A stretch of DNA of 41,553 nucleotides, taken from the NCBI GenBank assembly GCA_016946835.1, contig JACVTC010000191.1, positions 196,501 through 238,053 of the forward strand, written 5' to 3'. Below the pieces are notes generated by a model. The model was not told the DNA's origin and did no database searches. It saw nothing but the letters and a program-made list of their open reading frames with translations. The position numbers and the translations under genes were made by a program. The stretch's first letter is position 1. The number at the start of each line of letters is the position of its first letter. Positions 25,924 to 35,500 of this stretch are shown here, piece by piece. This DNA comes from Neocallimastix lanati (nom. inval.). Taxonomy: Eukaryota; Neocallimastigomycota; Neocallimastigomycetes; Neocallimastigales; Neocallimastigaceae.

Positions 25924-26835
25924 ATGGAAAAAAAAAATAAAAATAAAGAAGAAAGTGTCATAAATAAAAATGAACCTGATTGGTATTATAATAATAAAAA
26001 AGATAATAATAGATTCATACCTTATATGTGTGTAGATGAAAATTCTCAACCCTCAAAAGATTGTTATGGTGGATGGTTTTATAAAACAAACCTATATGGT
26101 CCAGTATACAATGCTAAATTTGCTAAATTAAAGAATTGGAATTATGTACTTTTAACTGCCAATGTTAAACAAAAAGATTTACTTATTTCAAATGTTAAAG
26201 AATTTAGAAAACAAAATATTGCTGTTCATTTGATGACATTAGAAGATATCATTTATTTAGATAATCCTGGCATGGGATATAGTTTAATGAAACAATTATT
26301 AAATTTTGTTAATGAATATAACTTAGATATTCAGGGAGTTCATATTGATTGTGAACCTCATGGACATCCAAATTGGAAGAATGGTAATCAAGAAGTAAGA
26401 AATGCCATTTTCCAAAATTATATTCGACTCATTGAGGAATGTCGTCAAGCGGTCAATGAAGTAAGACCTAATATAACATTATCTGCAGCAGTAGCTTGGT
26501 GGTATTCTTCTCTTACTAAAAAAAATAAACTTGATAATGGTAGAGGTTATGATTTAGTAAATAAAAATAGATTGGACTTTGTTATTCCAATGATATATGA
26601 CGGTGCTGGTGGTACAGCAGAAAGAGTTCTTAATTGTGCTGAAGACTATTTATCTGATAATGCCAGTACGGTTATTGGTATTGCATATGCTGATTATAAT
26701 GAAAACTTAAGCAGTACTGTAGCCACCATTGTTGAAAGAAGTAAAATGAATCATCCTGACTATTTCAATGGAATAGCTATTTTTTCTAATCATCATTATA
26801 AAGATTGGGGAAAAAATTTAGATGATATAAATTAG
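25924..26835 (+). CDS. Unassigned protein, probably TIM-barrel glycosidase-like
   Basis: Intronless 303-aa frame. I start it at the ATG at 25924; the open frame extends a few codons upstream without an ATG. It has no signal peptide, membrane segment or dockerin, and begins with a lysine/asparagine-rich tail. The body looks like an alternating beta/alpha fold: WNYVLLTANV, QNIAVHLMTLED, then GVHIDCEPHGHPNW (about residues 138-151), RPNITLSAAVAWWY, LDFVIPMIYDGAGG and STVIGIAYADY. The GVHIDCEPHG strand end, with acidic residues, and VIPMIYD recall the catalytic strands of GH18-like barrels (DGxDxDxE and MxYD). That is a resemblance only, and I cannot name a family. Codon use is less A/T-extreme than its surroundings. 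It lies between MULE debris and a tRNA gene, so horizontal acquisition is possible. An upstream exon cannot be excluded. Confidence 0.8.
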   Translation: MEKKNKNKEESVINKNEPDWYYNNKKDNNRFIPYMCVDENSQPSKDCYGGWFYKTNLYGPVYNAKFAKLKNWNYVLLTANVKQKDLLISNVKEFRKQNIAVHLMTLEDIIYLDNPGMGYSLMKQLLNFVNEYNLDIQGVHIDCEPHGHPNWKNGNQEVRNAIFQNYIRLIEECRQAVNEVRPNITLSAAVAWWYSSLTKKNKLDNGRGYDLVNKNRLDFVIPMIYDGAGGTAERVLNCAEDYLSDNASTVIGIAYADYNENLSSTVATIVERSKMNHPDYFNGIAIFSNHHYKDWGKNLDDIN

Positions 26836-27866
26836 AAATTAGAGTTAAATTTTTATTTTAATTTATTTTATTTTTTATTTTTATTTTTATTTTTATTTTT
26901 ATTTTTTTATTTTAAGTAAATAATAATAATTGTGTTAAAGGAATTTTATATTTATTACTAATTTTTTATTTATTACAACATTGATTTTTATTGTTATATA
27001 GAAATGTATAATTAATTTTTTTATTTTTATTTTTTTTTTTTTTTAAAAATAATTTAAAAAAATTTTACTTAATGTATATGGAAATTTTTAAAATAAATTT
27101 TCCAGAAAAAAAATTGTATTATGTTTATTAATATATATATTTATATATATATATATAAATAATTATTGCTAATTAAATAAAAATTAGTAAAAGTTCGTTA
27201 ATCATAATACTTTATTGTAATTAATAGTACTGATAAAAACTTTTTACCAAATAACAATTAATAATAATGATAATAATTGAAAATACACTAATACTACTAA
27301 TAATAATATTATTATCATCACTAAAATTAATTAAAAATTACTAAAATTAATTAAAAATAATAATTAGTATTTAAATACAATAATGATATTAAATAAGATA
27401 ATGTATAATAGTTAATAATAATAAATAATAATAATAATAATAATATTTTTATTACTTTTATTATATTTACAAAAATATATTAAAATCAAATTATAACAAA
27501 AACTAATTGATAATATACATATATTTCTTTGTTTTTGTTAATCATATATATATTTAATATAATGATATATATGATTATATGATATTAAGTAATGTTTAAA
27601 TTTTTTTTTAAATTTTTTTTTTTAACCTAAATATTTCTAATATAATAAGAAGACAATTTATGATATGTCATTAAATAGTATAAACATAATGAAACTTCGA
27701 TCATTTTAATGTTTATGATTTTATATATCTATTATTTTTATTCCTGTATTTATAATATTTATTTTTTATAAACTTTAGTATATATATTTAAAATTATAAA
27801 AATAATAAAATGTTTTAATTAATTTTTTAGGAATTATTAATAGTTATAAAGTTTAAAATATTTTTT

Positions 27867-27947
<81 letters not shown>

Positions 27948-28161
27948 TTTATAAAATAAAATTTAAAATGTTTTTTGAAAATAAAATAAAATAAAATAAA
28001 ATAATAATAATAATAATAATAATGATAATATTATTATAATACTATATAAAAATTAAAAATATATATGAAAAATAAAGGATAACTAATATTAAAATTTTAT
28101 TTTTAAGAGTGAAAGAATCGAAACAAACGACAAATAGCAAAATAAAAAAAAAAAAAAAATT

Positions 28162-28275
28162 TCGTCTAAAATTTCCGAAGAAAATAAAATTGAAAATTTA
28201 ATAATTAATATTAACGGAAAGTCTGGTATTATATTAAAAACGAAATCAGGAAAGATAATTGGAAGATATCAATAA
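28162..28275 (+). pseudogene. Short coding-like remnant, 37 codons
   Basis: From 28162 the plus strand reads SSKISEENKIENLI, then ININGKSGIILKTKSGKIIG and RYQ before a TAA. Mixed codon use and the GKSGIILKTKSGK pattern look like real protein rather than microsatellite. No ATG start is visible, only an A-run upstream, and the family is unknown. It could be the last exon or a relict of a lost gene. Confidence 0.3.
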
Positions 28276-28298
28276 AAAAAAAAAAAAAAAAAAAAAAA

Positions 28299-28340
<42 letters not shown>

Positions 28341-28640
28341 TATTATTATTATTATTAGCTTTATTAATATTAGAATAAATTTATTATACAGTAATTGTAT
28401 AAAAGGTTAACAGAGAGTAAAATCATACACTAAACGTAACCTTTATATGATACATCATGTGATTTATAAATGTGATATAGTTTACATAAAATAAATTAAA
28501 AATAAATTAAAAATGCATTAACATAGATTTATGTTATGCAAAACATGGAAAATTATAATAAATAAATAAATGTATAAAATAGATAAATAAATGGGTAGTT
28601 CACAATAATAATAATAATTATAATAATAATAACAACAACA

Positions 28641-28642
28641 AC

Positions 28643-28729
<87 letters not shown>
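28641..28729. repeat. (TAA)n microsatellite
   Basis: About 29 near-perfect trinucleotide units just downstream of the tRNA gene. On the minus strand it gives a meaningless poly-isoleucine frame. Confidence 0.95.
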
Positions 28730-28772
28730 TAAAGTATTTAAATTATATATATAAAAATAATTAATAACACCC

Positions 28773-28777
28773 AAAAA
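28773..28777 (-). terminator. RNA polymerase III terminator of tRNA-Val
   Basis: A TTTTT run on the minus strand begins ten bases after the 3' end of the tRNA gene, as expected for Pol III termination. Confidence 0.8.
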
Positions 28778-28787
28778 GAACATACGC

Positions 28788-28860
28788 TACCCGAACCCGG
28801 GTTCGAACCGGAGACCTTTTGCATGTAAAGCAAACGTGATAACCACTACACTATTCGGAT
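28788..28860 (-). tRNA. tRNA-Val (anticodon TAC)
   Basis: A 73-nt cloverleaf without intron. The acceptor stem ATCCGAA/TTCGGGT has one T-G pair, and the discriminator base is A. The D stem is GTG/CAC. The anticodon stem TTTGC/GCAAA encloses loop TTTACAT with anticodon TAC, reading GUA valine codons. The T stem TCCGG/CCGGG encloses loop TTCGAAC. The internal Pol III promoter is intact (A box around the D arm, B box GGTTCGAAC). CCA is not encoded. An LTR retrotransposon starts 15 bp upstream of its 5' end. Confidence 0.97.
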
Positions 28861-28870
28861 AATACTTTAT

Positions 28871-28875
28871 TGTTG
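28871..28875 (+). repeat. Retrotransposon target-site duplication, left
   Basis: TGTTG, repeated at 36887-36891. The match can be stretched to ATTGTTG if the LTR border is moved, so the border is uncertain by 1-2 bases. It lies 11-15 bp upstream of the tRNA-Val 5' end. Confidence 0.8.
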
Positions 28876-29372
28876 TTGATAAGAATGTACTAAATAATGC
28901 ATTCTTAATTAAATCTACGATTTATTTCTAATACATTATGTGTACATTATTATTTTTGTACTTTAATAAATTTTTAAATCCAAAGATCAAAAATTAAATC
29001 AAAAATTATATTAAACTTTATATTTTTATATTAAATCTTATATTAATAGTAATATTTTTATATATTTAAAACTTATATTAGCAATATTAATAATAAATCT
29101 TATTTTTTTTATATTAATAATGAAAATTTATATTAATAATATTTTTATATATTGATAATTAAAAATTTATATATTATATTTTAACTTTTTATTATAAAAT
29201 TTTATATCGAAATGTTTTATTTTATATTGAAAAATATTTTATTTTATTAAAAACCTTTATATTAGAATAGTATTTTTATTTTTATTTGAATATTTTAACA
29301 GATTGTAATAAAAATTATAGCCAATTAAATAAATTCTTATTAGTAATATTTTAGATATTTTTAAATAAATAA

Positions 29373-29375
<3 letters not shown>

Positions 29376-29422
<47 letters not shown>
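29376..29422. repeat. Poly-A tract of about 46 nt within the LTR
   Basis: Present in both LTRs (here and at about 36536-36584) and one base longer in the 3' copy. It lies upstream of the TATA box. Confidence 0.9.
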
Positions 29423-29424
<2 letters not shown>

Positions 29425-29581
29425 TTTTATTAATATTATAAATGTATTTTATTTATATTGTTATAATTAAATTTTATATAATTAATTATAAAAATCAATT
29501 TAAATTTAATAGTTTTTAAAAAAAAAAAATAAATAAAATGTAATTTAGTGGCAAGAACAACTTTTATGCCTTGAAAAAAAG

Positions 29582-29589
29582 TATAAATA
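29582..29589 (+). promoter_or_regulatory. LTR TATA box
   Basis: TATAAATA sits about 135 bp before the end of the 5' LTR, in GC-poor but non-repetitive sequence. Transcription would start around 29610-29620. The identical site in the 3' LTR is at 36744-36751. Confidence 0.6.
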
Positions 29590-29729
29590 GTTGTAAATTT
29601 TGCTACTAATTTTTAAATATCATCAAATAAAATCAAATAAATTTATAAATAAAAATAATAAATAAATAAATAAAATTTGTGTTTCCTTACTTTATTTTTA
29701 TTTAATTCTCTAAAACCTTAACATTTATA

Positions 29730-29746
29730 TGGTGGAGATATCGGGG
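29730..29746 (+). promoter_or_regulatory. Primer-binding site (tRNA 3' end)
   Basis: TGGTGGAGATATCGGGG lies 5 nt after the LTR. The leading TGG pairs with tRNA CCA. The primer tRNA would end CCCCGATATCTCCA-CCA; its identity is not known to me and it is not the tRNA-Val of this window. Exact copies occur at 37921-37937 and 39480-39496. Confidence 0.85.
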
Positions 29747-31114
29747 AATTAAATAGAAATAATAGTAAATAACATAGATTTTTTTTTAATTTTTTTTTTA
29801 TTTTATATTGATAAACAAGTAAGTCGTTAATCCTTTGATTAACCCATGGCGCTTGTTTGATATATATATATAAAAAAAATTTTTTTTAAATAAGTAAAAT
29901 TAAGATTCTAAAAAAACAAATTTTGTAAAATTATAACAAGGAGCGGATAGAGCTCATACACAGTGTATTCTCAGATAGCAACAAATTAACTCTATTCATA
30001 GTAGGTTATTGAATAGTAGTTAATTTGGAGATTAATTGGAAAGTAGACGAAGGTATTTGGTTACCGACCCGGTAATAATAGTTCAACCTTCAACGTTTCA
30101 ACACACGAAGGTGCGGGTACTTTCCAAGCACTGGCGAATAAGGAGCTTACGTCACCGAAGGCGTAAGATTGTTTTTTTTATATAATTTTTTTTACTTTTC
30201 TTTGTGCTAGTTATAAGGCACTTTATTATATAAAGTATCAGACTTTGGCTAACTTCGCCATTTAAATTTTTTTTATTTTTTTTTATTACTGGTACTTTAT
30301 TTGTTATATAATTCCTGTAATAGAATCTTAATTTACTTTGAAAATATTGTGTTTTTAGTTAATTTTTATTAGTTAATAAAAATATTATTGAATACTTTTA
30401 AAATTTTTTTATTCCGTACATAGATTATCGGATTAAGTTTATCCTACATAGTAATTGGGCTAGTGGGCTCTGAACTGCTATATTTTATATTGAATATAGT
30501 AATCGTGGCACACGCGTGGCATGACACCATTAGGTAAGCTGCACGTCAGACAGTGTGTACTATCAGATTGTACGACAATAAAGATTATTTTTTTGTATTT
30601 AATAATTATAATTAATTAATAATTTTATTAGCTATAACAATACAATATTTATCGTTTAAAAAGAAAAATTTTTGAAAGGTGAAAATAATAAATAAAACTT
30701 TGCTTCTAAATTTATTACTACAAATATACTAAATTACAAAATTCAAGTGGTCGATAAAGATTTCGAGCTTGAAAAATATTCTATTAAGTTGTCGATAAAG
30801 ATTTCGAACTTAAAATTATTCTATTAAGTTGTCGATAAAGATTTCGAACTTAAAATTATTCTTAAAAAAGTAGTCGAAAAGAACCTCGTGCTTTATAATT
30901 TCTACTAAGTTGTCGATAAGGATTTCGAGCTTATACTTACTAAAGAAAGCAAATAAAATTATTATTTTCAAAAATTACTAAGATATATTGTTTTAAAATT
31001 TGATTCGATATTAAATTACTTGTTAAATTATATTTTTAAAGTTGGACTTTCAAATTTATTCGTATTTAATAACCTCGTTAATTTACAATAAAAAAATTAT
31101 TAACTAAAAACGAA
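29747..31114 (+). ncRNA. Long structured leader of the retrotransposon
   Basis: This 1.37-kb untranslated leader is clearly GC-richer in patches than the rest of the window. Strong local stems include GTTAATC/GATTAAC (29826-29843) under an AAACAAG/CTTGTTT stem. CAAATTAACT-CTATTC pairs with GAATAG-T-AGTTAATTTG (29982-30027; 16 bp with one bulge). TTGGAAAGTA/TACTTTCCAA (30036-30045 with 30118-30127) encloses smaller stems, and CTTACG/CGTAAG lies at 30146-30167. The array of stem-loops at 30742-30933 follows. Many stops and no sustained frame exclude coding. Likely roles are genome packaging, dimerisation or translation control, all by inference. Confidence 0.7.
30742..30933 (+). repeat. Array of five related stem-loops in the leader
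   Basis: Units at 30742-30773, 30784-30813, 30824-30853, 30866-30895 and 30906-30933. Each has the form outer stem, inner GTCGA, about 7 nt, inner TTCGA (CTCG in unit 4), outer stem. Outer stems are TTCAAG/CTTGAA, TTAAGTT/AACTTAA (twice), AAAG/CTTT and TAAG/CTTA, so base pairs are kept while bases change. The array ends about 180 nt before the gag ATG. Confidence 0.85.
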
Positions 31115-32020
31115 ATGTCTACTAAAAGTACTTTAAGTTTTAAAGAATTAAAGAAAGAATTACGAGACATAGTGAAGCTTAGCAAGGACAATTTAGATAT
31201 AAAGTCCTGGGCTACTGAATTAAAACTTTGGATCAAGATACAAGGTATCACAGATCCGGAAACAATATTTAATGCTTGTTTACTTACCAGCTCTGGTGAA
31301 GTACAACGCGTTATTGAAGATTTGGGAGAAGATAGTGATGATGAAAGTGATGATTCATCAGATGAAGAAGAAGATGATGAAGAAGAAAATGTTGATGATG
31401 ATAAATTTCCTTCTCTTGAAAAAATTATTTCAAGTCTTGAAAATTTTTACGGTATTAAAGAAGACCAAAATTTACTTCTTAAAGAACTTCGTGCAATGCG
31501 AATTAAAAGAAACGAAAAGATTAAAGACTTTAATGTAAGATATAGAACTTTGTACACTAAACTTGATAAAAAGAGAAGAAAGCGCATTGGTGTACTAGAT
31601 TATATTGACTCTATTCAAAATAATTATGAAGCCTGGAAGAAATTATCCCTTAAAGATGATATAAGTATGGAGAAAGCTTTCAAAATTGCCGAGAAAGTAG
31701 ATAGACTTTCTGTAAGGAACAATAATATTAATACCTATAATGTTAATAATTCCCAGCATAATCAAAATAATCAAAACAGTACTACTTCAAGACTTTATCC
31801 TAAAAGAAGAAACGAAACTTTCCAAACAAGTCAAACAAATAATAAACTGAAACCTCAAGATATTATAGAAGAATCAACCCAGAAAATGAGAAATTTATCT
31901 GTTAAAACTTGCTTCTTCTGTAAGGAAGAAGGTCATTACTCATACTATTGCCCTCAATTAAATAAGATTATGGAAAAAAATAAAAAAGAAATATATTCCA
32001 AAAAGTCTTTAAACTTCTAA
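31115..32020 (+). CDS. gag: Gag polyprotein
   Basis: 301-aa structural protein of the virus-like particle. The N-terminal half (SWATELKLWIKIQG, TIFNACLLTSSGEVQRVIE) and the part after residue 95 resemble Ty3-type capsid. Between them is a very acidic stretch of D/E/S (residues 72-97). A basic region near 230 precedes a single CCHC zinc knuckle, C266-x2-C269-x4-H274-x4-C279, for RNA binding. The ATG at 31115 follows the leader; the related broken gag at 41120 starts with the same MST. The frame ends TTC-TAA three bases after a TTTAAAC slippery heptamer, so part of the product should be extended by -1 frameshifting. Confidence 0.92.
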   Translation: MSTKSTLSFKELKKELRDIVKLSKDNLDIKSWATELKLWIKIQGITDPETIFNACLLTSSGEVQRVIEDLGEDSDDESDDSSDEEEDDEEENVDDDKFPSLEKIISSLENFYGIKEDQNLLLKELRAMRIKRNEKIKDFNVRYRTLYTKLDKKRRKRIGVLDYIDSIQNNYEAWKKLSLKDDISMEKAFKIAEKVDRLSVRNNNINTYNVNNSQHNQNNQNSTTSRLYPKRRNETFQTSQTNNKLKPQDIIEESTQKMRNLSVKTCFFCKEEGHYSYYCPQLNKIMEKNKKEIYSKKSLNF

Positions 32021-32448
32021 ATGGGAGCAGAAGCACTCCCAATGACAAAACAATAGCTTCATTAAATAATTTACAAAATAATACTTTTACCAAGAATACC
32101 CCAATTGATAATAATTCCTTTAATAAAGAATCTGAAGAATCTGATTTTAGTGACACAACTGAAAGTGAGGATAATATCATTATAAATGCTATAAAAAGAA
32201 AAATGAATGATAATAACAGCGAAAAGGAAGAAAATAATTCCAAGAAAGTACATAAAAGTTTAAAAGATAATCCACGTCCTTTCGCAACTCCTGCTTTAAG
32301 AAAGAAGAAAGAAAATGAGCTACATAATAAACCAAATAAAGTTTATAAAAATCAAATACTTCCTTCAATTTTAACTCAACCAAATATTAACAAAGAAAAA
32401 GCAAAAAGAAAAGGAATTAAGAAATATAACAAGAGTAAGAGAAAGTAA
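31984..32448 (+). CDS. Linker reading frame entered from gag by -1 frameshift
   Basis: The -1 frame is open from 31984 and runs to TAA at 32446-32448. After slippage at 32008-32014, translation would add about 144 residues. The first part is acidic (SEESDFSDTTESED) and the second is lysine-rich. No catalytic motif is seen, so it looks like a Gag-Pol linker. Its last 74 nt overlap the pol frame, which is open from 32375 in the +1 direction. Returning to pol would need a +1 shift, reinitiation at the ATG at 32540, or correction of a one-base indel in this copy or assembly. Confidence 0.7.
   Translation, partial: KRNIFQKVFKLLNGSRSTPNDKTIASLNNLQNNTFTKNTPIDNNSFNKESEESDFSDTTESEDNIIINAIKRKMNDNNSEKEENNSKKVHKSLKDNPRPFATPALRKKKENELHNKPNKVYKNQILPSILTQPNINKEKAKRKGIKKYNKSKRK
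32008..32060 (+). promoter_or_regulatory. -1 ribosomal frameshift signal with H-type pseudoknot
   Basis: In the gag frame the slip heptamer is T TTA AAC (32008-32014), the X XXY YYZ form. A 7-nt spacer holds the gag stop. Stem 1 is TGGGAG (32022-32027) with CTCCCA (32036-32041). In its loop, GAAGC (32030-32034) can pair with GCTTC (32056-32060) as stem 2. Loop sizes of 2, 1 and 14 nt suit a classical pseudoknot. Confidence 0.85.
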
Positions 32449-32539
32449 AGAAGAAAACAACAATTATTCATCAAAAGGAAAGAAAAAAGTTGAATCTGAA
32501 GATATACTTGTAATCGATAATGAAATAGAAGATATAGAA

Positions 32540-35500
32540 ATGAATAAAGATAATCAACAAAATAAAACTAATACTTTGGAAAAATTAATTTCAACAAAAA
32601 CTAAAGAAACTAATAATGAAAATACTCAGTTAGTAAAAAGGAATATCAAAATGATGAATAATAAAGAACCTTACAATATTATGGATGATTTAAATAATCT
32701 TAAATCCAGTATTACGATAGGTCAACTCTTGAATGCATGTCCGAAAATTCGTTCACAATTAACTCAAGGTTTAAAGTTAGAAAAATCTAAAATAATTGGA
32801 ACTGTAGACAATGTAATAGCACGAACTTTATTAGTGAATAACTATGATCATAGCTACATAAGTAAAAGTAATGAAGTAGCCGAAGAAGACTTAGCAATGG
32901 TTGATGCAAGTGTTGACGGAGTACTAGGAAAACTTTTAATTGATTCTTGTAGTAACCTAAGCATCGTTACTAAGCAGTATTTTGATAAATTACCTGGTGA
33001 ATATGAAACAGTTGGAAAAAGTCGTGGAAGAATCCAACTAGCAACACAAGATGAAGAATACTCGGAAGGAATTATTGTTCAATTACCAGTAAAAATTAAT
33101 AATTATGAATTTAATGCGGACTTTAGAATTATTGAGAAAGAAGACTCATTTTATGATATGTTAATAAACTTTAAAACTCAAATCGATCATTGTTTATTTA
33201 TTCATCCGACCTTAAACAGTTTATGTAAACTTTTGTCAGAAAGTGAATACGAAGAAATAGCTAAAATAAATAATCAATATTATGATGAAGAAAGTATAAT
33301 TTGCACTATTAGAAAAGTTAAAGAAACGAATAATGAAAAGGAAATTATAAAGGAATTAACTCCAATGGAATTTATTGAGAGTGATGAATTTTTAAGTACC
33401 TTAAATAAAGATTATAAAGAACAAATTATTAAAATTCTCAAAGAAATGATTGACATAGTTGCCACTTCAACAGAAGAACTAACTCCTTCTAAACTTTCAC
33501 CACATAAGATCCGTTTGAAAGCAAATGCAAAGCCAGTAAAATTAAGAAGTTATAGGTTAACTAAATTAAAATCAGATATCTTAAAAGAAGAACTTACAAA
33601 GCTTATTAAGAAAGGATTGATAGAACCATCCTGTTCAGAATGGTCATCTCCAGTAGTACTCATTCTAAAACACAATGGAAAGTGGCGCTTGTGTATTGAC
33701 TACCGAAAAGTCAATGATATGACAGAAAAAGATTCTTATTCAGTTCCATATATAGATGAAATTTTTGATAGTCTCGGAGGATCTAAAATATTTACAACTC
33801 TTGATTTATTTTCTGGTTTTCACCAAATCTTAATGGATGAAGAAAGCGTTGAAGTAACCACTTTCACTACTAAGTTTGGAAATTATCAATTTAAGGTTAT
33901 GCCTTTTGGACTTACTGGAGCTCCCTCAACCTTCCAAAGAGAAATGAATAAAATTTTATTCCCTTTTATTGGTGAATTTGTTTATGTATTTATTGATGAT
34001 GTTTTGATCTATTCAAAAAGTATCGAAGAACATTTAATTCATATTAAACAAGTATTAGAAGTATTTAAAGAAAACAAGTTAAAAATTAATATTGAAAAGT
34101 GCCATTTTCTTCAAACTGAAGTTGATGTATTAGGTCACAAACTTACTACTAAAGGATTAAGTCCCATGGAAAGTAAAATAACAGCTATTAAGAAGTGGGA
34201 AGCCCCTTCATCAATTCATGAATTAAGATCATTTCTAGGAGCAATAGGGTATTATCGTGACTTTATCCCTAAATATGCTCAAATTACCTCACCTTTATGT
34301 AAATTATTGAAAAAGAATACTAAATATGAATGGAATAAAGAACAACAAGAAAGCTTTGAACTCCTAAAAGAAAAATTAATCAATGCACCTATTCTAAAAT
34401 TTCCGTCATTTGACAAACCTTTTATCATTAGAACTGATGCTTCGTATAATGGAATTGGTGGAGTTCTTTTACAAAAAGAAGAAGAAACCGGTAAGGAGCA
34501 TCCAATACACTTTATAAGTAGAAGTTTGAAGAAAACTGAAAAGAATTATGGTATCACAGATTTGGAAGGAACAGCTTTATTTTACTGTATGACTAAATTT
34601 AAATCTTATATTGAAGGAAATCCATTACCTACAACTATTTACACAGATCATAAACCATTAGTTGGTTTATTTAAGAATAAAGAACCTTTGAATGCAAGGC
34701 AAACAAGATGGTGTCTAACCGCTAGTATGCTTGGAATTAATATAAAATATGAATCAGGCAAAAAGAATGTGTTAGCTGATGCTCTTTCAAGAATGAAAAG
34801 TAAGGAAGAGAGAAAGATATTATTAACAAAAATTACTAATGGAAATAATGAAGAATTATTATCTAAGGTTATAAAGGAATTTATTAATGAAAAGTTTACT
34901 GTTATTGATGGTGAAGATTACTTTATCGACAATGGAAATTATAGAAAATTAATAACGGACGAAAATGAAAGGTTTAAATTAATTTTAGAAGCTCATAATA
35001 TTGGCCACGAAGGATATTACAAAACATATCAAAGACTTAAGAAAAACTTTTATTGGAATCATATGATTAAAGATATCAAAAGAATTGTTAGTAATTGTGA
35101 AAAATGCCAATTAAATCGTCCTCAACCATATCCAGAACCAACCGAAAACCATCCAACTAAAGTGGAGGGTCCCTTTGTGCATTTAGGATTAGATATTATA
35201 GGACCGTTACCAAAAACAAGAAATAATAATCAATATATTATAGTAACTGTTGATTACTTTACCAAATGGGTTGAAGCCGAACCCACTGAAAACATAACTT
35301 CCTCTGATATAATTAAATTTTTAATAAACGTTTTTGCAAGACATGGTGTACCTCAAGTTATTACTACTGATAATGGAGTCCAATTCACTTCTGATATGAC
35401 TAAAATCTTTCTTGATCTTTATGATGTATATGTTAAATTTGTAGCTACTTACCACCCTGAATCAAATGGCCTTACTGAAAATCGAAATAAAGAAATTGGA

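Larger units (their letters stand above)
26836..28772. other. AT-rich intergenic DNA with microsatellites
   Basis: Contains poly-A runs at about 27871 and 28275, and (TAA)n arrays, the longest at about 28641-28729. A 37-codon coding-like piece at 28162-28275 is listed separately. Confidence 0.6.
28876..29724 (+). repeat. 5' LTR
   Basis: 849 bp, starting TTGATAAGAATG and ending CCTTAACAT. It matches 36037-36886 throughout apart from one A in the run near 29376-29422. It contains a TATAAATA box at 29582-29589, so U3 is long and R-U5 would be roughly the last 110-120 bp. Confidence 0.95.

Noticed and set aside
28553-28783. Minus-strand poly-isoleucine/valine frame
   Set aside because: It is the translation of a (TAA)n microsatellite.
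29941-30560. A further tRNA or snRNA gene in the GC-richer leader
   Set aside because: I found hairpins but no cloverleaf, B box or terminator arrangement; the position inside a retrotransposon leader explains it.
31968-32383. Three minus-strand frames opposite the gag/linker region
   Set aside because: They are antisense shadows of the linker frame; composition follows from the plus-strand codons.
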